From Streptomyces flavofungini (GTDB lineage Bacteria; Actinomycetota; Actinomycetes; Streptomycetales; Streptomycetaceae): a DNA stretch of 64,000 nucleotides. The notes beneath the pieces were generated by a model. It ran no database searches and was not told where the DNA came from. It worked only from the letters and a program-made list of their open reading frames with translations. The stretch lies in the NCBI RefSeq assembly GCF_014650815.1, contig NZ_BMVR01000004.1:434001-498000 (forward strand). The letters are read 5' to 3'. Both the position numbers and the translations under genes were made by a program. How positions within the stretch are numbered: position 1 is the stretch's first letter; each line of letters opens with the position of its first letter. Shown here one piece after another: positions 1 through 9,011 of this stretch.

Positions 1-747
1 GCGCTCGCCGCCTTCGACATCCGCGCGGAGCTGGCCAGCATAGGAGTGCCCACCCTCGTCCTGGTCGGCTCCGACGACCGGGTGACCGGACAGGGCGAGG
101 CCCGCACCCTCGTCGCGGGCATCCCCGACGCCCGCCTCGCCGTCGTCCCCGGCGCCTCTCACCTGGCCCCCGTGGAACAGCCCGCCGCGGTCACCGACCT
201 CCTCGTCCGCCACTTCTCCTCCGCCTGGCAGGCCGCGCCCGACACCCATGCCACCGGCCAGCACGCCATCACCGCGCCGCCCGTCAAGCCGGTGCTCGCC
301 CCGCCCCCGGCCGTGCCGGTCGCCGAGATCGCCGCGGTCGAGCAGCCGGTGGCGACGGACGCCCGCCCCGACGCGTACGCACAGGGCATGAAGGTCCGCC
401 GCGAGGTCCTCGGCGACGCGCACGTCGACCGCGCCATGGCCGCCGCCGACGAGTTCTCCGCCGACTTCCAGGACCTCGTCACGCGCTACGCCTGGGGCGA
501 GATCTGGAACCGCCAGGGCCTGGACCGCCGCACCCGCAGCTGCGTCACCCTCACGGCCCTCGTCGCGGGCGGCCACCTCGACGAGCTGGCGTTCCACACC
601 CGGGCCGCCCTCCGCAACGGCCTCACCCCGGCCGAGATCAAGGAAGTGCTGCTGCAGGCCGCGGTGTACTGCGGGGTCCCGGCGGCGAACAGCGCGTTCC
701 GGGTGGCGCAGAAGGTGATCCGGGAGGAGACGACCCCGCAGGAGTAG
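1..747 (+). CDS. pcaL: PcaL, 3-oxoadipate enol-lactonase / 4-carboxymuconolactone decarboxylase fusion (5' end missing)
   Basis: The reading frame is open from the first base, so the gene starts upstream of the window and only about 248 C-terminal residues are seen. Visible residues 1-75 are the end of an alpha/beta hydrolase: a PTLVLVGSDDRV strand and a GASHLAPVEQP segment carrying the likely catalytic His. A Pro/Ala-rich linker follows. From about residue 125 comes a carboxymuconolactone decarboxylase domain (GEIWNRQGLDRRTRS, then AGGHLDELAFH, then YCGVPAANSAF). The fused order is that of PcaL in actinobacterial protocatechuate catabolism, where it performs two consecutive steps of the beta-ketoadipate pathway. 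The rest of the pca cluster presumably lies to the left. The 5' truncation is a window edge, not a broken gene. Confidence 0.9.
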   Translation, partial: ALAAFDIRAELASIGVPTLVLVGSDDRVTGQGEARTLVAGIPDARLAVVPGASHLAPVEQPAAVTDLLVRHFSSAWQAAPDTHATGQHAITAPPVKPVLAPPPAVPVAEIAAVEQPVATDARPDAYAQGMKVRREVLGDAHVDRAMAAADEFSADFQDLVTRYAWGEIWNRQGLDRRTRSCVTLTALVAGGHLDELAFHTRAALRNGLTPAEIKEVLLQAAVYCGVPAANSAFRVAQKVIREETTPQE

Positions 748-759
748 CGGGGCACCCTC

Positions 760-780
760 GGGGCCGCCCCGGTCGGCCCC
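760..780 (+). terminator. Short GC-rich hairpin after pcaL
   Basis: GGGGCCG (760-766) pairs perfectly with CGGCCCC (774-780) around a 7-nt loop, 12 bases after the pcaL stop. There is no U-tract, which is usual for Streptomyces terminators. It is small, so it may only weakly insulate the next gene. Confidence 0.4.
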
Positions 781-798
781 GGGGAGCAGGATGGGGGC

Positions 799-1446
799 AT
801 GAAGACGTCTCACATCAAGCTCACCAAGAAGTCCCACGCGTGCGTGCGCCTGGAGAAGGACGGCCGCCTCCTCGTCATCGACCCCGGCGGCTTCAGCGAG
901 GCCGACGCGGCCGCCGGGGCCGACGCTCTCCTGGTCACCCACGAGCACCCCGACCACTTCGACGAGGGCCGGCTGCGCGCCGCCCTGGAGGCCGACCCCG
1001 CCACCGAGCTGTGGACCCTCGCGTCCGTCGCCGACCAGCTCGCGGCGGCCTTCCCGGGGCGGGTGCACACCGTCGGCCACGGCGACGCGTTCACGGCCGC
1101 CGGGTTCGACATCCAGGTCCACGGCGAACTGCACGCCGTGATCCACCCGGACCTGCCCCGCGTCACCAACGTCGGCTACCTCGTCGACGGCACCGTCTTC
1201 CACCCCGGCGACGCGTTCACCGTGCCCGAGCAGCCCGTCGACACGTTGATGGTCCCGGTGATGGCCCCCTGGAACAAGATCTCCGAAGTCATCGAGTACG
1301 TACGCGAGGTCAAGCCGCGGCGCGCCTACGACATCCACGACGCGCTGCTCACGGACCTGGCGCTGCCGATCTACGGCGGGCACATCGGGCGGCTCGGCGG
1401 CACGGACCACGTGCGGCTGGCGCCGGGGGAGTCGGCGGAGGTGTGA
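799..1446 (+). CDS. Metallo-beta-lactamase-fold hydrolase
   Basis: A 215-residue cytosolic protein without a signal peptide. The metal-binding signature THEHPDHFD lies at residues 47-55, directly after a DPGG turn (residues 28-31). Further candidate ligands are a HGELHAVIH stretch mid-protein, HPGDAF, and DIHDAL near the end. The length and single-domain layout fit the UlaG-like branch of the family (small MBL hydrolases) rather than RNase J or glyoxalase II. The substrate cannot be read from the sequence. It stands alone between pcaL and xthA with about 50 bases on the left, so the context gives no strong hint. The ATG at 799 follows a purine-rich GGGGAGCAGGA stretch that can serve as ribosome binding site. 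Confidence 0.8.
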   Translation: MKTSHIKLTKKSHACVRLEKDGRLLVIDPGGFSEADAAAGADALLVTHEHPDHFDEGRLRAALEADPATELWTLASVADQLAAAFPGRVHTVGHGDAFTAAGFDIQVHGELHAVIHPDLPRVTNVGYLVDGTVFHPGDAFTVPEQPVDTLMVPVMAPWNKISEVIEYVREVKPRRAYDIHDALLTDLALPIYGGHIGRLGGTDHVRLAPGESAEV

Positions 1447-1512
1447 GCGTGCGGGGCGGTGTCGGGGGCGGGGGATCCGGGGCTGTCAGTGGTGGCGGGT
1501 AGGTTGTTTCCC

Positions 1513-2292
1513 ATGCGCATCGCGACCTGGAACGTGAACTCGATCACCGCCCGTCTTCCCCGCCTCCTGGCCTGGCTGGAGAAGACCGGCACGGACGTGC
1601 TGTGCGTCCAGGAGACCAAGTGCGCGGCGGAGCAGTTCCCCGCCGAGGCCCTGCGGGAGGTGGGGTACGAGTCGGCGGTGAACGCCACCGGGCGGTGGAA
1701 CGGCGTCGCGCTGATCTCCCGCGTCGGCCTCGACGACGTCACCACGGGGCTGCCCGGCGGGCCCGAGTACGACGGGGCGCAGGAGCCGCGTGCCATCTCC
1801 GCGACGTGCGGCGCGGCCCGGGTCTGGTCGGTCTACGTGCCGAACGGCCGTGAGGTCGACCACGACCACTACGCCTACAAGCTGCAGTGGTTCGACGCCC
1901 TCAAGGCCGCCGTCACCGACGACGCCGCCGGGGCCCGGCCCTTCGCCGTCCTCGGTGACTACAACGTCGCCCCCACCGACGACGACGTCTGGGACCCCGC
2001 CCTCTTCGAAGGTGCCACCCACGTCACCCCCGCCGAGCGGGCCGCCCTCGCCGCCCTCCGCGACACCGGCCTCACGGACGTCGTCCCCCGGCCCCTCAAG
2101 TACGACCACCCCTACACGTACTGGGACTACCGCCAGCTCGCCTTCCCCAAGAACAACGGCATGCGCATCGACCTCGTCTACGGCAACGAGGCGTTCGCCA
2201 AGGCGGTGTCCGATTCCTACGTCGACCGTGAGGAGCGCAAGGGCAAGGGCGCGTCGGACCACGCGCCTGTGGTGGTCGACCTGGATCTGTGA
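1513..2292 (+). CDS. xthA: Exodeoxyribonuclease III (AP endonuclease)
   Basis: A protein of 259 residues if it starts at the ATG at 1513, which gives the canonical N-terminus MRIATWNVNSITARLPRL. The longer upstream extension has no family support. All hallmarks of the Mg-dependent exonuclease III/APE1 family are visible: WNVNS at the start, VQETK (catalytic Glu) near residue 34, YVPNG, LGDYNVAP (Asp and Asn of the active site), RIDLVY, and the terminal SDHAPVV with the catalytic Asp-His. It acts in base excision repair, cutting 5' of abasic sites and removing 3' blocks. It appears monocistronic; an interspersed repeat follows immediately downstream. Confidence 0.95.
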   Translation: MRIATWNVNSITARLPRLLAWLEKTGTDVLCVQETKCAAEQFPAEALREVGYESAVNATGRWNGVALISRVGLDDVTTGLPGGPEYDGAQEPRAISATCGAARVWSVYVPNGREVDHDHYAYKLQWFDALKAAVTDDAAGARPFAVLGDYNVAPTDDDVWDPALFEGATHVTPAERAALAALRDTGLTDVVPRPLKYDHPYTYWDYRQLAFPKNNGMRIDLVYGNEAFAKAVSDSYVDREERKGKGASDHAPVVVDLDL

Positions 2293-2299
2293 GCTTTCC

Positions 2300-2425
2300 C
2301 CAGCCCCGCCCCGTCCCGAATCCGGGGCTTCGCCCCTGGCCCCCGGGGGTGGGTGTCCCCTTCGGGGTGGGACGGGGCGCCCCCGATCGGCCTGCGGCCT
2401 CGTCCTCAAACGCCGGACGGGCTGA
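2300..2425. repeat. Streptomyces-type interspersed repeat with nested hairpins
   Basis: The stretch after xthA is a chain of small inverted repeats: GGGGCTTCGCCCC (about 2323-2335), CCCCTTCGGGG (about 2357-2367) and GGCCTGCGGCC (about 2389-2399). It ends with TCAAACGCCGGACGGGCTGA (about 2405-2424). The last string recurs in many Streptomyces intergenic regions as far as I recall. It may act as terminator for xthA and for the convergent SGNH gene. Boundaries are approximate. Confidence 0.6.
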
Positions 2426-2493
2426 GATGTGCCGGGCTGTTGCTCAGCCGGTCCAAGTTTGGGCGGGTGGGTGGGAGAGAGCCCCCGGCAGGG

Positions 2494-4308
2494 CTACGGC
2501 ACCAGCGCGCTCAGCCGTACCGACCGCCCCAGCGCAGCCAGCCCCGCGTCTCCCGGGTGGAGATGGTCCCCGCTGTCGTAGGCGGGCAGCATGCGCGAGG
2601 GACGGCCGGGGTCGCGCAGGACGGCGTCGAAGTCGAGGACGGCGTCGAAGTCACCCCCGTCCCGCAGGTAGGAGTTGACCTTCACCCGCTCCGCGTCCAC
2701 CGCGCCCGTGCACCGAGCCTCCCCCTCACAGGGAACGACGGTCGCCGCGACCACCCGCACCCCCCGCTCCCGCGCCCGCAGGGCGATCTCCCGCAGCCCG
2801 GCGACGACGTCCGAGGCGGCGGCCCCGGCCCGCAGGTCATTGACGCCTTCGAAGACGACGAGCGTCCGCGCGGAGGTCTGGGCGAAGACGTCCCGGTCGA
2901 GGCGGTGCAGGGCGCTGACGCCACCGGTGTCGGTGGACACGCCGTCGCCGGGGTAGCGGTCGGTGAGGACGCGGTTGGCGGAGATGCCCTGGTTGAGGAC
3001 GCCGTAGCGCGGCACGTCGTCCTGGGCGAGGAGGCGCCGGGCCAGCTCGTCGGGCCAGCGCCGGTCGGTGTCGGGCGTGGAGCCGACGCCGTCCGTGATG
3101 GAGTCCCCGAGCAGCACCACGGACCCGGGCCCGCCCCCGACATCGACACCGGTGAGCAACGGCCAGGTCCGCAGCGTCGAGGTGTACGCGGCCCCGGAGC
3201 CGTCGGCCGTGTGGTCGCCGGGCCCGCTGACGTACGAGGTCTGCAGGGCCTGGCTGTGCACGGGCGCGCCGGCCACGGGCCCGGGCAGGTGGAAGCTGAC
3301 GAGGAGGTGCGCGTCCGACGGCACCGCGAACCGCAGGGGATCGCTGAACACCTGCGCCCCGGCGGGAATCTCGGTCTCCGCGCGCCCGCCGAACCGCAGC
3401 GCCACCGGCTCCCCCCGGGCCCCGGCGCCCGCCGCGCGCACGGCGACCGTGGCGGCCCCGATGCGTACCGGCGTACCCGCGAAGGTGTTGTCGAGCCGGA
3501 TCCGCACCCGCGGCCCCCCGGCGCTGGTGTGCACCACGAGCCGCACGGTCCGGTCGGCCCAGGGCCCCACGGCCGTGTACCCGGCCGTCGAGGCAGCCCA
3601 GGTGCCCGTCCACCCCTTGGCCTCGACCCGCACCGACAGCGCGAAGACGTGCAGGTCGGCGCCCGCGCCCGGGTCCCGGGGCAGCACCACGGACGCCACC
3701 TCGCGCCCGCGGTCGACCGGCACCGTGACCACGTACAGGCGGGCGCGCTCGGTGAGCTGGCCGCCGGGTGTGTTGATGTGGGGCAGGGCGACGGACTTGG
3801 TGGCGAGGGGGCCGCCGCGCCAGTCCGGTGCCGTCAGGCGGTAGCTTCCGCGCGAGCCGTCCCGGTAGCGCACGCTGCCCGTGCCGGTCGTGGCGCCGCC
3901 CGTGCCGGCGACCAGGAACGCGAGGGCGTCCCCGCGCCCGCGCACCCGTACCGCCTGCCCGTTCGCCCGTACGTTGTCCGGCTCGCCCGCCGCCGTGTCC
4001 GGCCAGGTGACACGGGCGCCGTCGACGCCGAGCACCCGGCCGGGGGTCCAGCCGGCCGCCGCCAGGTCCCGCGCGGACAGTGAGGCACCGGCGCCGTCGA
4101 AGTCCGCGTCGCCGGGGCGCGCGTCGTCGCTGACGGCCCGGTTGTCGAACAGCCGCTCCAGGGGGAGCGGCCGGGCGCTCTTCGAAGAGGGCGACCGCTC
4201 AGCCTGAACCGGCGCGGCCTCGGCGGCGGCCACCGGGGCGAGACCCGTGAGCAGGGCGAGTACGGCGGCGGCTCCCCAGATGCGTCCTCGCAAGATGCGT
4301 CTTCGCAC
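2494..4308 (-). CDS. Secreted SGNH/GDSL-family hydrolase
   Basis: A GTG at 4308 with GAGGGG six bases upstream gives a 604-residue protein and is preferred over the longer ATG frame, which lacks a ribosome binding site. The N-terminus is a classical signal peptide: Arg-rich n-region, hydrophobic AAAVLALLTGLAPVAAAEA, and an AxA-type cleavage site. A beta-rich N-terminal half precedes the SGNH catalytic domain, whose block I GDSITDG lies near residue 400, block III GVNDLR later, and the Asp-x-x-His block (SGDHLHPGD) near residue 580. This bipartite layout occurs in actinobacterial secreted esterases/lipases, often acting on carbohydrate esters; the substrate here is unknown. The gene is divergent from the DUF3093 gene across about 240 bases holding both promoters. 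Confidence 0.85.
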   Translation of the reverse strand: MRRRILRGRIWGAAAVLALLTGLAPVAAAEAAPVQAERSPSSKSARPLPLERLFDNRAVSDDARPGDADFDGAGASLSARDLAAAGWTPGRVLGVDGARVTWPDTAAGEPDNVRANGQAVRVRGRGDALAFLVAGTGGATTGTGSVRYRDGSRGSYRLTAPDWRGGPLATKSVALPHINTPGGQLTERARLYVVTVPVDRGREVASVVLPRDPGAGADLHVFALSVRVEAKGWTGTWAASTAGYTAVGPWADRTVRLVVHTSAGGPRVRIRLDNTFAGTPVRIGAATVAVRAAGAGARGEPVALRFGGRAETEIPAGAQVFSDPLRFAVPSDAHLLVSFHLPGPVAGAPVHSQALQTSYVSGPGDHTADGSGAAYTSTLRTWPLLTGVDVGGGPGSVVLLGDSITDGVGSTPDTDRRWPDELARRLLAQDDVPRYGVLNQGISANRVLTDRYPGDGVSTDTGGVSALHRLDRDVFAQTSARTLVVFEGVNDLRAGAAASDVVAGLREIALRARERGVRVVAATVVPCEGEARCTGAVDAERVKVNSYLRDGGDFDAVLDFDAVLRDPGRPSRMLPAYDSGDHLHPGDAGLAALGRSVRLSALVP

Positions 4309-4552
4309 GACGGACCCCTCCCACGACGTGGTGCATGGCGGACATGACCCGCACGACGGACTGCTGTGCGTCATGCGGCTACGGACGACAGACGGTGCGT
4401 GATGAAACTAAGGAGCAGTCAGATGCCCGTCAATGAACGCGGCATGGACACCGGCGCCCGATCCGGCCAAGGTCACGCGCACGGGCCCGGCGCACCCGGG
4501 CGAGGGGGCGGCCCCCTGACCCCCGTCCGTACGCCAGTGCCAGGATGGCGGC

Positions 4553-4996
4553 ATGCACCTTTACGATGAGCGCCTGAGTGTCCCGGCCGTGTGGTGGTTC
4601 CTCGTCGTGCTCGCGGGCTGTCTCTTCGGCGGGCTACTGCTGCCCTTCGGCCCCCTGGCCGCCGCGTTCGGCGTGCTCCTCGTCGGCGGGGTGTTCGGCC
4701 CGCTGGTCCACCGCTACGGCTCCGCCCGCATCGTCGTGACACCCGGCACGCTCGTCGTGGGCGACCGGGTCATCCCGATCGACGACCTGGGCCCCACGGA
4801 GATCCTCGACGCGGGCGAGGCCTTCGAGTGGCGCACGTACAAGGCGAACGCCTACGCCCTGCTCCTGCTGCGCGCCTACGTCCCCACCGCGCTGCGCGTG
4901 GAGCTGCGGGGCCCGCACCACGCCGCGCCCTACCTCTACCTCTCCACCCGCCGCCCGATGAACCTGGCCACGATCCTGGCCTTCACCCGCCGCTGA
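4553..4996 (+). CDS. DUF3093 family membrane protein
   Basis: A 147-residue protein beginning MHLYDERLSVP, the typical DUF3093 N-terminus. Two adjacent hydrophobic segments (about residues 14-32 and 36-54) form a membrane hairpin. A soluble beta-rich domain follows (IVVTPGTLVVGDRVIPIDD), and the protein ends with a conserved LYLSTRRPMNLATIL segment, presumably on the cytosolic face. The family is restricted to actinobacteria and its function is unknown. The gene is separate from its neighbours, with about 190 bases to the next one. Confidence 0.8.
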   Translation: MHLYDERLSVPAVWWFLVVLAGCLFGGLLLPFGPLAAAFGVLLVGGVFGPLVHRYGSARIVVTPGTLVVGDRVIPIDDLGPTEILDAGEAFEWRTYKANAYALLLLRAYVPTALRVELRGPHHAAPYLYLSTRRPMNLATILAFTRR

Positions 4997-5189
4997 TCCA
5001 CCTGCGCCCGCGCCGAGCCGCCACCTGCCGCGGATCCGCCCGCGCCCGCCGCTGACCCGCCTGATTCTGCCGATTCCGCTGATTCCGTGAGCAACTGCCG
5101 CAAGATACATTCCTTGGAGCGCGGATCCGCCGTCCGGCCGCCCGGCCCGCCCGGGAGGCCGACCCGGGCACCCCACGGAGAGGCCGGTC

Positions 5190-5630
5190 ATGAACATTCC
5201 GTTCCTGGACAAGTGGCGCAAGCGGCACCCGAGCGAGCCGGGGCTGCGGCTCGCGGCGGCCTTCGAGGACGATCCGGTCGGTGTGGGCGAACTGCTGTCC
5301 GAGTGCGAACTGCTGCGCTCGCAGGCGGGCGGCGCCGGGCTCGAACTCGACGACTCCCCGGCGTCGTTGACCGCCCTGGACCAGCTGCCGCCGCGCTGGC
5401 GCGACGACGCGGAGACGCTGCCCTGGCTCGGCAACGACGCGGGTCTGTACCTGGGCACGGTGATCGTGCGGACCGTGCCCGGCGCGGTCTGGCAGGTGCT
5501 GCCCGGCGGCACCCCGGTGGTGCGCCTGGTGTCCGGCCGGGAGATCGACGTGGTCGCGGCGGGGCTCGACTGGGCGGTTCAGGGGACCCCTGAGTTGTCT
5601 CAGGTATACGCGGAGGCGTCCGAGACGTAG
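5190..5630 (+). CDS. Small conserved actinobacterial protein (DUF6278-like)
   Basis: A soluble acidic protein of 146 residues starting MNIPFLDKWRKRHP at an ATG with a clear GGAGAGG-type site upstream. There is no signal peptide or membrane segment. The C-terminal part (GTVIVRTVPGAVWQVLPGG, then VVRLVSGREIDV) resembles a small alpha/beta domain seen in Streptomyces proteins grouped, as I recall, under DUF6278. That assignment is from memory and only moderately certain. No function can be proposed; it lies just upstream of the glutamate-type importer but is separated from it by 120 bases. Confidence 0.6.
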   Translation: MNIPFLDKWRKRHPSEPGLRLAAAFEDDPVGVGELLSECELLRSQAGGAGLELDDSPASLTALDQLPPRWRDDAETLPWLGNDAGLYLGTVIVRTVPGAVWQVLPGGTPVVRLVSGREIDVVAAGLDWAVQGTPELSQVYAEASET

Positions 5631-5751
5631 CCGCCGGGCAACGTAGCCTCAAATACGGTTAATGCCCATAAGTGCGTGTCGTCCAATAAGTCCCGTTTTC
5701 GCGTGGATAGTTTGCGCTGACCGACACCGCGATGAGTGGGCAGGTCTGGGC

Positions 5752-6495
<744 letters not shown>

Positions 6496-6508
6496 CGGGG
6501 GGCTGAGC

Positions 6509-7417
6509 ATGCTCCGTACGACACGTCTGTTCGCCGCGCTCGTCCTCACCGCGCTGGCCACCGCCGCCTGCGGCAAGGAGGGCAGCCCCCCGACCAAGGG
6601 CCCGGCGGCCGGTGAGCTGCCGAAGTACACGGTGGCGCAGGGCTTCGAGCTGACGAAGTCCGGCACCTGGCGCAAGGCAAAGAGCCGCGGCCGCTTCGTG
6701 GTGGGCGCCAAGGAGGACCAGCCCTACCTCGGTGAGAAGGACCCGGCGACCGGTAGGTACTCGGGCTTCGACATCGAGATCGCCAAGATGGTCTCGGCCT
6801 CCCTCGGCCTGGACCCGGACCGGATCTCGTTCAAGACGATCGCGTCCGCCAACCGCGAGACGGCCCTGCAGAACGGGCAGATCGACTACTACGTCGGCAC
6901 CTACACCATCAACGACCTCCGCAAGAAGCTCGTCGGCTTCGCGGGCCCCTACTACATGGCCGGGCAGGGCCTGCTCGTGCGGCACGACGAGGACGACATC
7001 AAGGGCCCGCAGGACCTGAACGGCAAGCGCGTGTGCTCGGCGGCCGGTTCCACGCCGTACCAGCGCATCAAGCAGGACTACCCGAAGGCGACGCTCGTCG
7101 CGTACGACACGTACTCCGTGTGTGTCGACAACCTGCTGACCTATCAGGTCGACGCGGTCACCACCGACGACGCGATCCTCATCGGGTACGCGGCCAAGGT
7201 GCCCGACGAACTCAAGCTGGTCGGCAAGCCGTTCTCGAAGGAGCCCTACGGCATCGGGGTGCCGCGCGGCGACACCACGCTGCGCTTCGCCATCGACGAC
7301 GCCCTGGCCGCCCGGGAGAAGAACGGCGACTGGAAGAAGGCGTACGAGGCCACCCTCGGGCTCTCCGGCGTCCCGGCGCCGAAGCCGCCCGCCATCGACC
7401 GCTACCCGGCGAGCTGA
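6509..7417 (+). CDS. gluB: Amino-acid ABC importer, substrate-binding lipoprotein (GluB-like)
   Basis: A 302-residue lipoprotein with a short signal (MLRTTRLFAALVLTALATAAC) whose lipobox TAAC places the lipidated Cys at residue 21. The mature part is a family-3 solute-binding protein with GFDIEIAKMVS, the DYYVGTYTINDLRKK hinge region, and a conserved Cys pair (KRVCSA and YSVCVDN) that may form a disulfide. It captures the substrate outside the membrane and delivers it to the GluC/GluD channel. It is second in a tight four-gene operon. The sequence says glutamate/aspartate-type; the exact substrate is inferred. Confidence 0.92.
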   Translation: MLRTTRLFAALVLTALATAACGKEGSPPTKGPAAGELPKYTVAQGFELTKSGTWRKAKSRGRFVVGAKEDQPYLGEKDPATGRYSGFDIEIAKMVSASLGLDPDRISFKTIASANRETALQNGQIDYYVGTYTINDLRKKLVGFAGPYYMAGQGLLVRHDEDDIKGPQDLNGKRVCSAAGSTPYQRIKQDYPKATLVAYDTYSVCVDNLLTYQVDAVTTDDAILIGYAAKVPDELKLVGKPFSKEPYGIGVPRGDTTLRFAIDDALAAREKNGDWKKAYEATLGLSGVPAPKPPAIDRYPAS

Positions 7418-7426
7418 GGAGGCGTC

Positions 7427-8071
7427 GTGGACGTACTGACAGACAACTTCTCCGACTTCGGCGAGGGCTTCCTCGGCACCGTCGAACTCACCGTGTACGC
7501 CTCGCTGCTCGCGCTCGCGCTGGGGTTCGTGATGGCCTCGTTCCGGGTGGCGCCCGTCGGGTCCTTCCGGGTGTTCGGCGCGGTGTGGGTGGCGGTCCTG
7601 CGGAACACGCCGCTGACGCTGCTGTTCTTCGCGGTGCTGCTGGGGCTGCCGCGGTTCGGACTCGTCCTGCCCTTCAAGGTGTTCGCCGTGCTCGCGCTCG
7701 GCTGCTACACCTCGGCGTTCATCTGCGAGGCCCTGCGCTCCGGCATCAACACCGTGCCCAAGGGACAGGGCGAGGCGGCCCGCAGCCTCGGCATGACCTT
7801 CAGTCAGACCCTGTCCGCGGTGGTGCTCCCGCAGGCCTTCCGGTCGGTCATCCCGCCGGTCGGCTCCACGCTCATCGCGCTCGCCAAGAACTCCGCCATC
7901 GCCGGGGCGTTCAGCGTCACCGAACTGCTCGGCACCTACAAGACCCTCAGCGAACTCGGCTACAGCATCATCTGGACCTTCGTCTGGATCGCCCTCGGCT
8001 ACCTGATCATCACCCTCGCCATCAGCGCCGTCTTCAACATCCTCGAGAAGCGCTGGGGAGTCGCCCGATGA
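7427..8071 (+). CDS. gluC: Amino-acid ABC importer permease (GluC-like)
   Basis: A 214-residue membrane protein starting at GTG 7427, ten bases after gluB, with GAGGAGG immediately upstream as ribosome binding site. It carries four to five hydrophobic helices and the permease EAA loop EAARSLGMTFSQTLSAVVLP, which docks on GluA. The N-terminal LGTVELTVYASLLALALGF helix is typical of HisM/GlnP-type PAAT permeases. Its stop overlaps the gluD start as ATGA, indicating translational coupling and equimolar assembly of the two permeases. Confidence 0.93.
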   Translation: MDVLTDNFSDFGEGFLGTVELTVYASLLALALGFVMASFRVAPVGSFRVFGAVWVAVLRNTPLTLLFFAVLLGLPRFGLVLPFKVFAVLALGCYTSAFICEALRSGINTVPKGQGEAARSLGMTFSQTLSAVVLPQAFRSVIPPVGSTLIALAKNSAIAGAFSVTELLGTYKTLSELGYSIIWTFVWIALGYLIITLAISAVFNILEKRWGVAR

Positions 8072-8964
8072 CCACCACCGCCCACGCTCCCGAAGCCACC
8101 GCGCTCTACGACATCCCGGGCCCGCGGACCCGCCGCAGACACCTGATCTACGGCATCCTGTCCACCGCCCTGATCGTCGCGCTCGTCGGCTGGATCCTGT
8201 ACCTGCTGTTCGACACCGACCAGTTCACCGCCACCAAGTGGACGCCGTTCGAGTACAAGGGCATCCAGGAACTGCTGCTCCGCGGGCTCGGCAACACGCT
8301 GAAGGCGTTCGCCATCGCCGCCGTGCTCTCGCTCGCGCTCGGCGGGCTGCTCGCCACCGGGCGGCTCTCGGACCACCGGCCGGTGCGCTGGCTGGCCACG
8401 CTCCTGGTGGAGTTCTTCCGGGCGATGCCCGTGCTCGTGATGATCTTCTTCGTCTTCGTGGCGCTGAAGGTCCAGCCGCTGCCGGCGCTGGTCGCCGGGC
8501 TCACGCTCTACAACGGTTCCGTGCTCGCCGAGGTGTTCCGCTCCGGCGTCAACTCGGTCGAGCGCGGCCAGAGGGAGGCCGCTTACGCGCTTGGCATGAG
8601 AAAGACCCAGGTCATGTCGTACGTCCTGGTGCCGCAGGCGGTGCGGGCCATGCTGCCCGCCATCATCAGCCAGCTGGTCGTGGCCCTGAAGGACACCTCA
8701 CTCGGCTATCTGATCACCTATGAGGAGTTCCTCCATGCCGGGAAGCTGATCGCGTCGAATCTCGACTACGATTTGCCTTTCATCCCCGTGGTCATGGTGA
8801 TCTCACCGATCTACATCGGGATGTGCATGCTGCTTTCGTGGTTCGCCTACTGGGTGTCCAAGCGTCAGCAGCGCAGTCCCAAGACAGAGGCCGTGGAAGT
8901 CGCCCCGGCTGAACCAGGGACGCTGCTGCCGGGCGGGGGTCCCCCCAGGGCCCCCGGCCCCTGA
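8068..8964 (+). CDS. gluD: Amino-acid ABC importer permease (GluD-like)
   Basis: Starts at ATG 8068, overlapping the gluC stop by four bases, to give 298 residues. The EAA loop (EAAYALGMRKTQVMSYVLVP) and permease helices match GluC, with a longer N-terminal cytosolic tail before the first helix (LIYGILSTALIVALVGWIL). The last 20 or so residues (LLPGGGPPRAPGP) are not family-like: they are encoded by the first arm and spacer of a long inverted repeat at 8922-9005. This suggests the natural end was extended into a terminator or repeat sequence. Function as second half of the translocation channel is unlikely to be affected. Confidence 0.92.
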   Translation: MTTTAHAPEATALYDIPGPRTRRRHLIYGILSTALIVALVGWILYLLFDTDQFTATKWTPFEYKGIQELLLRGLGNTLKAFAIAAVLSLALGGLLATGRLSDHRPVRWLATLLVEFFRAMPVLVMIFFVFVALKVQPLPALVAGLTLYNGSVLAEVFRSGVNSVERGQREAAYALGMRKTQVMSYVLVPQAVRAMLPAIISQLVVALKDTSLGYLITYEEFLHAGKLIASNLDYDLPFIPVVMVISPIYIGMCMLLSWFAYWVSKRQQRSPKTEAVEVAPAEPGTLLPGGGPPRAPGP

Positions 8965-9005
8965 CGGGAGCAGCAGCTGGAGGGCCAGGCCCGCCCGGCA
9001 GCAGC
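8922..9005. terminator. 16-bp perfect inverted repeat spanning the gluD stop
   Basis: GCTGCTGCCGGGCGGG (8922-8937) is the exact reverse complement of 8990-9005, with a 52-base spacer that itself holds GC-rich inverted pieces. It lies between convergent gluD and the S15 hydrolase gene, so it can act as a bidirectional terminator. Its left arm is translated as part of gluD. Confidence 0.6.
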
Positions 9006-9011
9006 CGGAGA

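Noticed and set aside
2353..4083. 576-residue open frame on the plus strand opposite the SGNH gene
   Set aside because: Low-complexity Arg/Pro/Gly composition without motifs; it is the antisense of a gene with a signal peptide and a complete SGNH motif set.
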